64,000 nt of DNA from TMED27 sp041397865 (GCA_041397865.1 JAWKVT010000001.1:682001-746000); one strand, 5' to 3'; shown: positions 16,545-24,954, counted from the stretch's first letter. A program made the numbers and translations. Notes: a model not told the origin generated them from the sequence alone.

Positions 16545-17708
16545 TTAAGAATTCGCTGGAAAAGTTGGCGCATTATTAGGCTGCAGTTGGGAATCCCCGG
16601 CCTCACACGCAGCCTCCAGCGCCTCTAAAGAGGGTTTCTGCGCCATAGCGGCATTCTCCGCGTTATACCGCTTTATAACATCGAAGATTTTCTCATTGCC
16701 CTGAACCGGCAACCGCGCCACATCAATCATCCCCGTTTCCCCAACAGCATCGGGAAAATGCGACCGCATCACATAAACCGCGCCAATCAAAACCTTTTTA
16801 GAAAACGAATCCCCGCACGTCTCCGCCACTCCCGCTTCTGCAAACCCTTCGCGCATAGTGGCAATACCATCTAACGTTCTCTCTATGTTTAAAACTGCCT
16901 GCTGCAAATAATCGTTAAGCGCGGCCTCATCAACAACAACCTCTTGCTCAACCGGCGGCGGAGAATCGGAAGACGGCGAGGCCTGTGTAACATCCACTGT
17001 ATCACTCTTTGGTGTGATCGCCCGACCATCAGGCCCCCGGTTAATAAGGTTGTTCTTCGGTTTTTCCGCCGCAACAAAAGGCTCAGCCTCTGGCTTTTCC
17101 TCCAGTTCCGGTTTTATATCTGATTTCGGTGTCGGCTCCGGTTCAGCTTCCCGCGCCCTTTCAACAACCGTCCCATCAGGTTCCGAAACAGGCGAAAGCG
17201 CAAACTCAAGCTCACTTTCCGGCGCTCCATACCGCACAACCCGAACATTCATCAAGCCTTCAATCTCCGCCAAAGCACCCTGCAAAGACACATCACCGTC
17301 CTTAAATGCCGCATCCGCACTATGCATAACTACATTCATCCTGCCGACAAGCGCCTTTCTCTCTGCCTGCCCGGCTTCATCCAGATCATTATATTGAGGC
17401 AAAAACCCCCGGCGCAAATGCGAGCGGTATTCTTCAATCGCATCCGCCGCCTGCTGATACGCATCAACCGCAGGCACCGCCACAACGCCCCCCGCTCGCT
17501 CAGGATCCTCAAACAATAAATATTTTTGCCCGCCTTCATCCTTAAACGTGGCAACATTCACCCGCCGCCCGTCATCACCCGCAACAAGCAAGGGCTTCGG
17601 CACCTGAGTTTCAACAGGCCAGCGCTGCGGCCACGAAATATCGGGATTTGCTTTAATCTCCTGATGCCGCTGTAAAAGATTCGCCAGTGCTGCCTTCAGC
17701 TCTGCCAT
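16545..17708 (-). CDS. Unknown protein with a Pro/Glu-rich central linker
   Basis: This is a 387-residue protein from ATG 17708 (GAAGGG about 12 bases upstream); an in-frame extension to 17747 is less likely. The N-terminal 200 residues look globular, with RWPVETQVPKPLLVAGDDGRRV and a helical region ending in MNVRVVRYGAPESELEF. Residues about 205-290 are a low-complexity linker rich in Pro, Glu and Ser (EAEPEPTPKSD, ASPSSDSPPPVE). A helical C-terminal domain of about 100 residues follows. No signal peptide or TM segment is seen and I recognise no family. It is convergent with sodB. Confidence 0.6.
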   Translation of the reverse strand: MAELKAALANLLQRHQEIKANPDISWPQRWPVETQVPKPLLVAGDDGRRVNVATFKDEGGQKYLLFEDPERAGGVVAVPAVDAYQQAADAIEEYRSHLRRGFLPQYNDLDEAGQAERKALVGRMNVVMHSADAAFKDGDVSLQGALAEIEGLMNVRVVRYGAPESELEFALSPVSEPDGTVVERAREAEPEPTPKSDIKPELEEKPEAEPFVAAEKPKNNLINRGPDGRAITPKSDTVDVTQASPSSDSPPPVEQEVVVDEAALNDYLQQAVLNIERTLDGIATMREGFAEAGVAETCGDSFSKKVLIGAVYVMRSHFPDAVGETGMIDVARLPVQGNEKIFDVIKRYNAENAAMAQKPSLEALEAACEAGDSQLQPNNAPTFPANS

Positions 17709-17820
17709 ATACTCACACCCTTCAACTGCATATGCCCTCTTGCACACGCCTACAACCGTTTATCCGGCCTTGAACTTTACGGGTATTTTATGACATTACA
17801 CATTAAAGAAACGTTAAGAT

Positions 17821-18198
17821 TTAAACTGGGAATAACCCAGCGGCGACCCTGCGCCCCTCGGCCATAAGCACATTATACGTCCGGCATGCCGCGCCCGTAT
17901 CCATGGTGTCAACTCTTAAGCCCCGGTCTTTTAAAGCGCTTTTCAACGCTGCTGGTAAAAACCGCATCCGCGCCCCGACGCCCAAAAGCACCACGTCAAT
18001 CTCGCCCGCCCGCTCTATAAACGGCTCGAAATCCGTCACGCTCAAATCCTCAACACCGCCCTGAACCGCCCAAACCCGGCTCCGGTCCGGAAAAACAATC
18101 ACCGCGCCTTCATAAACCGCACCGCTCACACGAAACCGCCCGCCCGCATAACTTTGAACAATCTGCGCGCCCTCCCGCACCAGCGGCGTAACATCCAT
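17821..18198 (-). CDS. Mth938-like (DUF498/NDUFAF3-type) protein
   Basis: 125 residues from ATG 18198, preceded by TAAAGGA 7 bases upstream; the open frame continues to a TTG at 18231 with no site. The Mth938/NDUFAF3 pattern is clear: AQIVQSYAGGRFRVSG, FPDRSRVWAV, FEPFIERAGEIDVVLLGVG, and MDTGAACRTYNVLMAEGRRVAAGL near the end. NDUFAF3 is a mitochondrial complex I assembly factor, and alphaproteobacteria carry it just after secDF, as here. A role in complex I assembly or membrane insertion is inferred from homology and context. The gene follows secF by 45 bases. Confidence 0.88.
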   Translation of the reverse strand: MDVTPLVREGAQIVQSYAGGRFRVSGAVYEGAVIVFPDRSRVWAVQGGVEDLSVTDFEPFIERAGEIDVVLLGVGARMRFLPAALKSALKDRGLRVDTMDTGAACRTYNVLMAEGRRVAAGLFPV

Positions 18199-18243
18199 AT
18201 CAAAATCCTTTAGGGCTGTCTTGAAAATCAACCCATATGTGTT

Positions 18244-19233
18244 TTAAGCTTCTTGCCCTTCAGCTTGCTCCGCAGCAACAGGCGCCCCGCGCTTCAATCC
18301 CGTATTCAGCAATATCGGCGCGGCCACAAACACCGAGGAATATGTCCCGATGACAATTCCGAAAATCAGCGCATAAACAAACCCCTGAATGACCTCCCCG
18401 CCAAACAGGTACAGCGCCAAAAGCGCCAGCAACGTCGTACCCGACGTCATCAAAGTCCGGCTCAACATCTCATTCACCGATTTGTTAAACAGCTCCGGCA
18501 ACGGCATCTTTTTAAACTTGCGCAAATTCTCACGAATACGGTCAAACACAATCACCGTATCGTTGATCGAATACCCCGCAATCATCAAAATCGCCGCCAC
18601 GGTCGACAAATTAAACTCCATCTGCGTCAGCGCAAACAGCCCGATCGTCACCACCGCATCATGCAAAAGCGCAATCACCGACGCCACACCGAACTGCCAC
18701 TCAAACCGAAACCAGACATAAGCTAAAATCCCGATCATCGAAAACAACACCGCCAGCATCCCTTGTTGCTTCAGCTCTGCCCCAACCTGCGGCCCGACAA
18801 ACTCCACCCGCCGGTAATCGACTTCTCCCGCTTCGGCAAACGCATCATCAAGAGCCCTGCGCACATCCTCAATGGCCATCTGCTGAACTTCCGCGCATGC
18901 GACATCCCCGCCCTCACCATCACAGGCCTGCTGCGGCAACCGGATTAGCAAATCATCCGGCGCGCCAAACTCCTGAATCGAAACAGCCCCCAGCGCCAAG
19001 CCGTTAAGCAGCGTCCGAAGCTCCGCCAGATCGGGCACCTCAGCACTTTCAGATAAAGGCGTTTGAATCTCCACGACCGTCCCACCGGTAAAATCAATCC
19101 CGAAATTCAGGCCGTTCTTCACCGTCAAACCAATCGACCCGGCAACCAGAATAATCGAAACCGCATAGGCAATAAACCGCAGTCCGATAAAATTCAAATT
19201 CGTTTCTTCCGGTACTAATCGTAAACCTTTCAT
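18244..19233 (-). CDS. secF: Protein translocase subunit SecF
   Basis: Inner-membrane partner of SecD that uses proton motive force to pull secreted proteins from the SecYEG channel. 329 residues from ATG 19233, chosen for its AAGGAAGTGAG site; the open frame extends to 19305 through a repeat. Six TM helices are evident. The N-terminal TM is followed by the FGIDFTGGT signature. The periplasmic domain comes before VEFVGPQVGAEL, and the conserved membrane block contains IAGYSINDTVIVFDRIRE and NEMLSRTLMTSGTTLLALLAL. It lies downstream of secD in the same operon. Confidence 0.96.
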   Translation of the reverse strand: MKGLRLVPEETNLNFIGLRFIAYAVSIILVAGSIGLTVKNGLNFGIDFTGGTVVEIQTPLSESAEVPDLAELRTLLNGLALGAVSIQEFGAPDDLLIRLPQQACDGEGGDVACAEVQQMAIEDVRRALDDAFAEAGEVDYRRVEFVGPQVGAELKQQGMLAVLFSMIGILAYVWFRFEWQFGVASVIALLHDAVVTIGLFALTQMEFNLSTVAAILMIAGYSINDTVIVFDRIRENLRKFKKMPLPELFNKSVNEMLSRTLMTSGTTLLALLALYLFGGEVIQGFVYALIFGIVIGTYSSVFVAAPILLNTGLKRGAPVAAEQAEGQEA

Positions 19234-19276
19234 CTCACTTCCTTTTTTAAACGCCACAGGCCTATAACAAAAACAC

Positions 19277-19306
19277 CTTGCGCCCTCTGCGTCTTCGCAG
19301 TTCAAA
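19277..19306. repeat. Short dispersed intergenic repeat between secD and secF
   Basis: Wording CTTGCGCCCTCTGCGTCTTC followed by GCAGTTCAAA fills the secD-secF gap. It resembles the elements at 3399-3428 and 22672-22706 in style (stuttering CCT/TGCG words ending in GGTT/GTTCAA-A). Its role is unknown. It explains why the secF reading frame can be extended upstream without meaning. Confidence 0.4.
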
Positions 19307-19310
19307 CATT

Positions 19311-20861
19311 CTAAACCGGCAACGCACCTGTTGGCCTACTCTTTTTCAACCACGTCACCACCAAAAGCCGCGTCACCATAATCGCCGTAAAAAACGAGGT
19401 GATAATCCCAATTCCCAAAGTCACGGCAAACCCTTTCACCGGTCCGGTTCCCAAAGAGAACAAAATCACGGCGGCGATCAATGTCGTCAGGTTAGAATCA
19501 ACAATCGTACTCATCGCACGGGAATACCCCGCATCAATCGCCGATATAGGCGAACGTCCCGCGCGAAGCTCCTCGCGAATACGCTCAAAAATCAGCACAT
19601 TGGCGTCCACGGCCATCCCGATCGTCAGCACGATTCCGGCAATTCCCGGCAACGTCAATGTCGCCTGCAACCCTGACAAAATCGCAAAAATAAGCGCCAC
19701 GTTCACGGTGAGGGCAACATTGGCCATCAACCCAAACCCGCCATACATCAGCGCCATAAACACCAGCACCAACGCCAGCCCGATCAAGCTCGCTTTCTTC
19801 CCTGCCTCAACGGAATCCGCCCCCAGAGACGGCCCCACAGTGCGCTCTTCCACAACCGCCATCGGCGCAGGCAGCGCACCCGCACGCAAGAGCAGCGCCA
19901 AATCATTGGCTTCCTGCACCGTAAACCCGCCGGAAATCTGCCCCTGCCCCCCGCAAATCGCCTCGCGGATCACCGGCGCACTCAAAACTTCATTATCCAG
20001 CACAATCGCAAACGGCTTACCAACATTCTTGCGCGTCACATCACAAAACCGCCTCGCGCCTGTATTATCCAAGCGGAACGAAATCACCGGCTGCCCGTCC
20101 TGAAACGCGGGGGCCGCATTTTCCAGCATCTCCCCGGTAATCAGCGCCCGCCGCTCGACCTCAATCTTCCGCGTCGTATCCTCCGCAAAGCCGTAACTTC
20201 TGCTCGCCCCGCTCGCCCCCGGATCTTTCACCAAATGAAAATTCAGCTTTGCCGTTGTCCCGATAATCGCTTTCAAACTGTTCGCATCCGCCCCCGGCGC
20301 TTGTATCAAAATTCGGTCCTCGCCGGAGCGCTGAATAATCGGCTCCGTTGTGCCCAACTCATCAATCCGCCGCCGGACAATCTCTATCGACTGGCCCATC
20401 GCCTGATCGTAAATCTCCCGCCGCCCCGTTTCATCCAAAACCGCCTCAATAATCAGGCCCGTGGCATCGGTTTCAATCGCCAGATACGGGTTACTTTTAC
20501 GCAAAATGCGCCGCGCCGCCTCACCGTCACCCTTCCCGAGCAACGTCACCCGCACCCCCCCCGGAATCACGCCAATCCGCTTATACCCGATCTTGTCCTC
20601 ACGCAAAGACTTACGAACATCCTGCAACATCGAATCGGCCCGTTCCTTAAGAACAACGCCAACCTCGACTTCATAAAGCAAATGCGCCCCGCCGCGTAAA
20701 TCCAGCCCCAAATTAACCGTCTTGCTCGGCGCCCAACCCGGTAAATTCTCCTGCATCCACCCGCGCACGCCTACGCCAACGACATTCGGCATTGCATATA
20801 AAAAGCCAAACGCGCAAACCAGCAGCGTTAAAACAATTTTCCACGGCGCTATATTAATCAT
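19311..20861 (-). CDS. secD: Protein translocase subunit SecD
   Basis: Inner-membrane RND-like component acting with SecF and YajC. 516 residues. N-terminal TM, then NLGLDLRGGAHLLYEVEV (the SecD signature) and the P1 periplasmic head with RRRIDELGTTEPIIQRSGEDRILIQAPG. The membrane half contains GAALPAP-type LLRAGALPAPMAVVEERTVGPSLG, then IGMAVDANVLIFERIREELR and STIVDSNLTTLIAAVILF. It lies 17 bases downstream of yajC on the same strand, giving the usual yajC-secD-secF order. Confidence 0.97.
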   Translation of the reverse strand: MINIAPWKIVLTLLVCAFGFLYAMPNVVGVGVRGWMQENLPGWAPSKTVNLGLDLRGGAHLLYEVEVGVVLKERADSMLQDVRKSLREDKIGYKRIGVIPGGVRVTLLGKGDGEAARRILRKSNPYLAIETDATGLIIEAVLDETGRREIYDQAMGQSIEIVRRRIDELGTTEPIIQRSGEDRILIQAPGADANSLKAIIGTTAKLNFHLVKDPGASGASRSYGFAEDTTRKIEVERRALITGEMLENAAPAFQDGQPVISFRLDNTGARRFCDVTRKNVGKPFAIVLDNEVLSAPVIREAICGGQGQISGGFTVQEANDLALLLRAGALPAPMAVVEERTVGPSLGADSVEAGKKASLIGLALVLVFMALMYGGFGLMANVALTVNVALIFAILSGLQATLTLPGIAGIVLTIGMAVDANVLIFERIREELRAGRSPISAIDAGYSRAMSTIVDSNLTTLIAAVILFSLGTGPVKGFAVTLGIGIITSFFTAIMVTRLLVVTWLKKSRPTGALPV

Positions 20862-20878
20862 GGACAGCTCCCGCCACT

Positions 20879-21301
20879 TTATTTTTTCCCGTCATTTGCC
20901 GGTTTGTTCCTAAACAAGGGATCATTATTATTCCGCGCCTGCAACATGGAGCGCACAACCTTCACGCTGACCCGGTCCCCCAGATCAACTTCAACCTCGT
21001 CGTCCCCGTCTTTAATCTTGGCAATCGTGCCGATCAGCCCGCCCGCCGTCACAACCTTATCGCCTTTCTTAAGCCCCTGAAGCATCTGGGTATGCTCTTT
21101 CATCCGCTTTTGCTGCGGGCGAATAAGCAGCACGTAAAACATAAGAACCAAAACCGCGACCAGACCCATATTCCACATAAACGCTTCCATAGCGCTGGGA
21201 GCTGCGGGCAGCCCGGCTCCGGCCAAATTTTCGACATCAGCGCCAACAGAAACAACCGGCTCAACCGTCTGCGCATAAGCTTTGGAAATCAGCATCAACA
21301 T
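20879..21301 (-). CDS. yajC: Preprotein translocase subunit YajC
   Basis: Small inner-membrane subunit of the SecDF complex. 140 residues: a longer than usual N-terminal region of about 45 residues (ends in SAMEAFMWNMG), one TM helix (VAVLVLMFYVLLI) followed by the signature RPQQKRMKEH, then GLKKGDKVVTAGGLIGTI and VEVDLGDRVSVKVVRSML. The N-terminal stretch MLMLISKAYAQ looks like a second hydrophobic or signal-like segment. AAGGAG-like sequence lies upstream. It precedes secD in the operon. Confidence 0.95.
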   Translation of the reverse strand: MLMLISKAYAQTVEPVVSVGADVENLAGAGLPAAPSAMEAFMWNMGLVAVLVLMFYVLLIRPQQKRMKEHTQMLQGLKKGDKVVTAGGLIGTIAKIKDGDDEVEVDLGDRVSVKVVRSMLQARNNNDPLFRNKPANDGKK

Positions 21302-21385
21302 GCTCCTTATCTCGACTCACATGTGTATAATGATGCGAATATAAACACTAAAGAAGCGAAAGCAAGCCCATCCGGGCAAAGATGC

Positions 21386-21547
21386 TTATTGTTTCTGGAT
21401 AAACCTCAAAAACCCCCACCCTCCAAGCAAAATCCCTACAAAAACAAGAATAAACGTCACCCGCCCGGTGAATAAGTCGTCTTGCATAAAATACCCCAGC
21501 CCCAAAAGCGCAGCCAGCCCCGCCAGAATAATCAATACGTACTTCAT
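21386..21547 (-). CDS. 53-residue two-TM membrane protein of unknown function
   Basis: A short frame starts three bases after the nlpD stop (TAG GGG ATG) and encodes 53 residues. Two hydrophobic segments are separated by a short polar loop: MKYVLIILAGLAALLGLGYF, then MQDDLFTGR, then VTFILVFVGILLGGWGFL, with a basic end. The tight coupling to nlpD, clean hydrophobic profile and clear stop support a real gene between nlpD and yajC. No family can be named. Confidence 0.65.
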   Translation of the reverse strand: MKYVLIILAGLAALLGLGYFMQDDLFTGRVTFILVFVGILLGGWGFLRFIQKQ

Positions 21548-21550
21548 CCC

Positions 21551-22534
21551 CTAGCTCTCCATATACCGCGCAGGGTTAAGGGCCTCCGTCCCCCGGCGCA
21601 CTTCAAAATGCAGTTGCGGGCTGTCAACGCTGCCCGTCGAACCGACCGTTCCGATAACATCTCCGCGTTTCAAAACATCCCCGCGTTTCACACGAATATC
21701 ACCCAGATGCGCATACGCCGTCATCCAGCGGTCCTCATGCCGAATCAAAATCAAATTCCCCGACCCCTTAATCTCATCCCCCGCATAAACGACAACGCCG
21801 TTCTCCGCCGCTTTCACAGCCGTCCCGCGCACCGCGCGAATATTTACGCCGTCATTATGAAGCCCGTTCTTTTTCGGCCCGTAAGAAGAAACCACGGTCC
21901 CATCCACAGGCTTCAAAAATTTCGAAGACGACCGCTTCGGCGTCTTGGACGGAATCTTCGCCCGCGTAACAGCACTCACCTCCTTTTTAACCCCTTCCCC
22001 TTGGGAAGAGGGGGGGGGTGAGGCGGCAGGCGGAACAATCTGACCCTTTTCTACCGGTGCCAACGGCGCTGGCCGCGCGGCGCTCGCCGTCTGCACCACC
22101 GCAGGCATCGTCTTGGCCGTCACCGACGGCAACTTCAACACCTGCCCCTTGCGAATAACATAAGGCGCACGCAACCTATTCAGCCGCGCCAGCTCCGAAG
22201 AACTCACCCCGTAAAGCCGCGAAACCGTGTAAAGACTGTCCCCCCGCCGCACCCGGTACGTTCTGGGCGGCGGCAGCTTGATCCGCTGCCCCGCATGCAA
22301 GACGAACGGTGCACGCATATCATTGCTCACCACAATATCGCGCATGACAATGTCATAACGGTTGGAAATGCTCCATAAATTCTCCCCCGGCGTCACCGTA
22401 TGCACACCCGCACTGCCCGCCCCTTCACTCGTCCCGTAAAGCGCCACCGGCGCAGGAGCCTGCGCCAGACAACCAGCCAAAACCAAACATGTAAAAACCG
22501 GAGCGGAACAAGCTCCAAAGAAACGCCTTTTCAT
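21551..22534 (-). CDS. nlpD: NlpD-like lipoprotein: two LysM domains and a degenerate M23/LytM domain
   Basis: 327-residue envelope lipoprotein, probably an activator of cell-wall amidases at division. Signal with lipobox LAGC (about residue 22). LysM domains lie at about 46-90 (HTVTPGENLWSISNRYD) and 92-136 (YRVRRGDSLYTVSRLYG). A basic Pro/Ser linker follows, then an M23/LytM fold near the C-terminus (DGTVVSSYGPKKNGLHNDG, YAHLGDIRVKRGDV, QLHFEVRRG). The zinc site is broken: canonical H-x-G-x-D reads NDGVN, and the final H-x-H reads QLH. The domain is therefore probably non-catalytic, as in E. coli NlpD. The linker contains a 9-base homopolymer (C9 on the coding strand, 22010-22018). It sits in the pcm-nlpD-yajC cluster. 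Confidence 0.9.
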   Translation of the reverse strand: MKRRFFGACSAPVFTCLVLAGCLAQAPAPVALYGTSEGAGSAGVHTVTPGENLWSISNRYDIVMRDIVVSNDMRAPFVLHAGQRIKLPPPRTYRVRRGDSLYTVSRLYGVSSSELARLNRLRAPYVIRKGQVLKLPSVTAKTMPAVVQTASAARPAPLAPVEKGQIVPPAASPPPSSQGEGVKKEVSAVTRAKIPSKTPKRSSSKFLKPVDGTVVSSYGPKKNGLHNDGVNIRAVRGTAVKAAENGVVVYAGDEIKGSGNLILIRHEDRWMTAYAHLGDIRVKRGDVLKRGDVIGTVGSTGSVDSPQLHFEVRRGTEALNPARYMES

Positions 22535-22570
22535 ACAGATATAATACTATTTATTACGTAATTTTTAAAC

Positions 22571-22648
22571 CGTCATTGAGAGCGGAGCGAAGCAATCCAT
22601 CTTCCGAAATGGATTGCCGCGTCAGCCTAACGGCTTCCTCGCAATGAC
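22571..22648. repeat. GTCATTG...CAATGAC palindromic intergenic element, full copy
   Basis: A 78-base palindrome begins with CGTCATTGAGAGCGGAGCGA, has inner arms AATCCAT (22593-22599) and ATGGATT (22609-22615), and ends with CCTCGCAATGACA. This wording is typical of widely dispersed palindromic elements in alphaproteobacteria and other bacteria. A half copy lies at 23420-23450. It sits between nlpD and pcm. Confidence 0.75.
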
Positions 22649-22671
22649 AAGAATTGAGCACAATTCATAAA

Positions 22672-22706
22672 AGCTTAGTGTTCCTTAGTGCCCTTAGTGG
22701 TTTAAT
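22672..22706. repeat. Short TTAGTG...TTAGTGGTTTA repeat downstream of pcm
   Basis: Stuttered words GCTTAGTG, TTCCTTAGTG, CCCTTAGTGGTTTA occur just before the pcm stop. They are similar in style to the elements at 3399-3428 and 19277-19306. Confidence 0.4.
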
Positions 22707-22710
22707 CCTT

Positions 22711-23400
22711 TCAGGCAACCGCACCCTCTACCCCTTCGCTCTCTTTGGCAATATCAGGCAACAACGGCACAAACCGCACCGCCATCAAGTCCCGCACGCT
22801 ATACGCCTCATCACTCTCTTTTTTATACAGCTTTAAACGCTGCTCTCCGCTTGGCCCCACCGGAATAACCATCACCCCGCCAGCCTTGAGCTGATCCAGC
22901 AAAGCCTGCGGCGGTTTCTCCCGCGCCGCCGCCGTAACAATAATCTTGTCAAACGGCGCCTGCTGCATGCCGTTAATCTTCGGCCAGCCCTTCATCCCGT
23001 CCCCGGCAATCGCGGTAATATTGCGAAGGCGCAGCGCTTCAAACATACTCTCCGCCCGCGCCAGCAATACCTCATGCCGCTCAATCGTATACACCCGGCG
23101 GCACAATTTGGACAAAATCGCGCTCTGATACCCGCAGCCCGTCCCGATTTCCAGAACCTTATCCCGGTCGCTCAAATCCAAAGCCTGCGTCATCGCCGCC
23201 ACGATATAGGGCTGTGAAATTGTCTGCCCCCGCCCGATAGGCAGCGCCATATCCTCCCACGCCTGATCCTTCACCGCCGCCGGAACGAACTCATCCCGAG
23301 GCACCCGCTCCATCGCACCCAAAACCTTCGCATCCGTAATCCCCTTACGGCGCAAATCCATCACCAGCCGCACCCTGCGATTTATATCCTGTGTGTTCAT
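22711..23400 (-). CDS. pcm: Protein-L-isoaspartate O-methyltransferase
   Basis: Methylates isoaspartyl residues of aged proteins with SAM, starting their repair. 229 residues from ATG 23400, which has AGGAG 8 bases upstream; the frame extends to 23424 without a site. Landmarks are RVPRDEFVP, LPIGRGQTISQPYIVAAMT (substrate region), SAM motif VLEIGTGCGYQSAIL, YTIERHEVL, and FDKIIVTAAAREKPP. It lies between serS and nlpD. The surE gene often found beside pcm is absent and repeats fill that position. Confidence 0.94.
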   Translation of the reverse strand: MNTQDINRRVRLVMDLRRKGITDAKVLGAMERVPRDEFVPAAVKDQAWEDMALPIGRGQTISQPYIVAAMTQALDLSDRDKVLEIGTGCGYQSAILSKLCRRVYTIERHEVLLARAESMFEALRLRNITAIAGDGMKGWPKINGMQQAPFDKIIVTAAAREKPPQALLDQLKAGGVMVIPVGPSGEQRLKLYKKESDEAYSVRDLMAVRFVPLLPDIAKESEGVEGAVA

Positions 23401-23419
23401 TAGCAAGCTCCTGTCATCT

Positions 23420-23450
23420 GTCATTGCGAGCGTAGGCGAAGCAGTCTATC
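23420..23450. repeat. Half copy of the GTCATTGCGAG palindromic element
   Basis: GTCATTGCGAGCGTAGGCGA followed by AGCAGTC matches the left arm of the element at 22571-22648, but the right arm is missing. It lies 20 bases upstream of the pcm start, where surE would often be. Confidence 0.55.
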
Positions 23451-23529
23451 GCCGCAAGTTACAAACAGAAGATTACAAATAACAAAGAGAAATGCGGCGA
23501 AAATCAATAATTCCACAATAAAATTTCAC

Positions 23530-23640
23530 GATAACGCCGCGAGAATGGTGATTTTCGAGCATCCGCATCGCAGCGTACATTTTGGTACGTGAGAAGCGGA
23601 CGCGCAGAAAAGCACGGTTCGCAGCAAGTTAGCGGGTAAT
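23530..23640. repeat. Long imperfect palindromic intergenic element (copy 2)
   Basis: About 110 bases form a palindrome centred on CGTAC-ATTTTG-GTACG (23574-23589). It shares TTTTCGAG, GCGCAGAAAA and GCAGCAAG with the element at 9241-9362 in the same order. Its right end runs into the last codons of serS, so the serS stop lies within the repeat. Confidence 0.7.
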
Positions 23641-24930
23641 TTTACTCACCCCGCCCATATACGGCTTAAGCACCTCCGGCACCCACACCCCCCCATCACT
23701 GGGGTCGTAATAATTCTCCATCACCGCGATGAGCGCCCGGCCTACCGCAACGCCGGACCCGTTCAGCGTATGGACAAAACGGTTCTTGCCCGTCTCCTTA
23801 TCCTTAAACCGCGCATTCATCCTGCGCGCCTGAAAATCTCCGCAATTCGAACAGCTTGAAATCTCGCGGTACGTTTCCTGCCCCGGCAGCCACGCCTCAA
23901 TGTCATAGGTCTTGCGCGCGCCAAAGCCCGTATCCCCGCTGCACAGCACGACAGTCCGATAAGGAATGTCCAGCTTCTCCAAAACCGTCTCCGCGCACCC
24001 CGTCATCCGCTCATGCTCCGCCTCGCTCTCATCCGGGTGCGTCACACTCACCAGCTCCACCTTGTAAAACTGATGCTGACGCAGCATCCCGCGCGTATCC
24101 TTCCCCGCCGCCCCGGCTTCGCTCCGGAAACACGGCGTAAACGCCGTATAGCGCCGCGGCAAATATTCCTCGTCCATAATCATCTCCGCCACAATATTCG
24201 TCAGCGGCACTTCGGAGGTTGGGATCAGCCACCGGCTGCTCTCCACTTTGGCTTCCAGCTCAACAGCGCTTTCGGGAATACGAAATAAATCCTCGGCAAA
24301 TTTCGGCAATTGCCCGGTGCCGAACAGCGCATTATCCCGCACCACCAGCGGCACGCTGCATTCCGTATAACCATGTTCGCCCGTATGCGTATCCAGAAAA
24401 AACTGCGCAAGCGCCCGCTCCAGCCGCGCCAAGCCACCGCTCAAAAGCGTAAACCGGCTGCCGCTCATCTTCACCGCCGTCTCAAAGTCCATCTGGCCCA
24501 GCTTTTCGCCAATCTCGCCATGATCCGGCCCAGATTGCACTTTCACCTCCCCCCATTTGCGAATTTCGACATTATCCGCTTCATCACCGCCCTCGGGCAC
24601 ATCATCAGCCATAATATTCGGCAAACCCGCCAAATGCTGGCTTAAAGAATTAGTCAGCGTCCGCTCGCGCTCTTCAAGCCCGGCCATCTCGACTTTCAGC
24701 GCCGCCACCGCATCCATCGCTTCTTGTGCGTCTCCACCGGACTTTTTAATCTCACCAATCTTTTGAGATTCCGCATTGCGCTTTTGCTGCAATTCCTGCA
24801 AAGCGGTCTGCACCCCGCGCCGTTCTTCATCCAGTCTCAAAATTCCCGCAGACTGCGCCGCCAGCCCCCTGCGCGCCATCGCCGCATCAAAACCGCCCGC
24901 ATTTTCGCGTATATACTTAATATCGTGCAT
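23629..24930 (-). CDS. serS: Serine-tRNA ligase
   Basis: Class II aminoacyl-tRNA synthetase charging tRNA-Ser (and tRNA-Sec). 433 residues from ATG 24930 (MHDIKYIRENAGGF); the open frame starts two codons earlier at a TTG. The N-terminal coiled-coil tRNA arm spans about residues 30-100. Motif 2 is FRSEAGAAGKDTRGMLRQHQ, then FYKVELV, and motif 3 is NGSGVAVGRALIAVMENY. TSEVPLTN and SSCSNCGDFQARR are also typical. It heads the serS-pcm-nlpD-yajC-secDF run on the minus strand. Confidence 0.97.
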   Translation of the reverse strand: MHDIKYIRENAGGFDAAMARRGLAAQSAGILRLDEERRGVQTALQELQQKRNAESQKIGEIKKSGGDAQEAMDAVAALKVEMAGLEERERTLTNSLSQHLAGLPNIMADDVPEGGDEADNVEIRKWGEVKVQSGPDHGEIGEKLGQMDFETAVKMSGSRFTLLSGGLARLERALAQFFLDTHTGEHGYTECSVPLVVRDNALFGTGQLPKFAEDLFRIPESAVELEAKVESSRWLIPTSEVPLTNIVAEMIMDEEYLPRRYTAFTPCFRSEAGAAGKDTRGMLRQHQFYKVELVSVTHPDESEAEHERMTGCAETVLEKLDIPYRTVVLCSGDTGFGARKTYDIEAWLPGQETYREISSCSNCGDFQARRMNARFKDKETGKNRFVHTLNGSGVAVGRALIAVMENYYDPSDGGVWVPEVLKPYMGGVSKITR

Positions 24931-24954
24931 ACCCAATCTCTAAATAATCTGTTT

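Noticed and set aside
22946..24452. Several plus-strand frames opposite pcm and serS
   Set aside because: Pro/Arg/His-rich antisense composition and no start signals.
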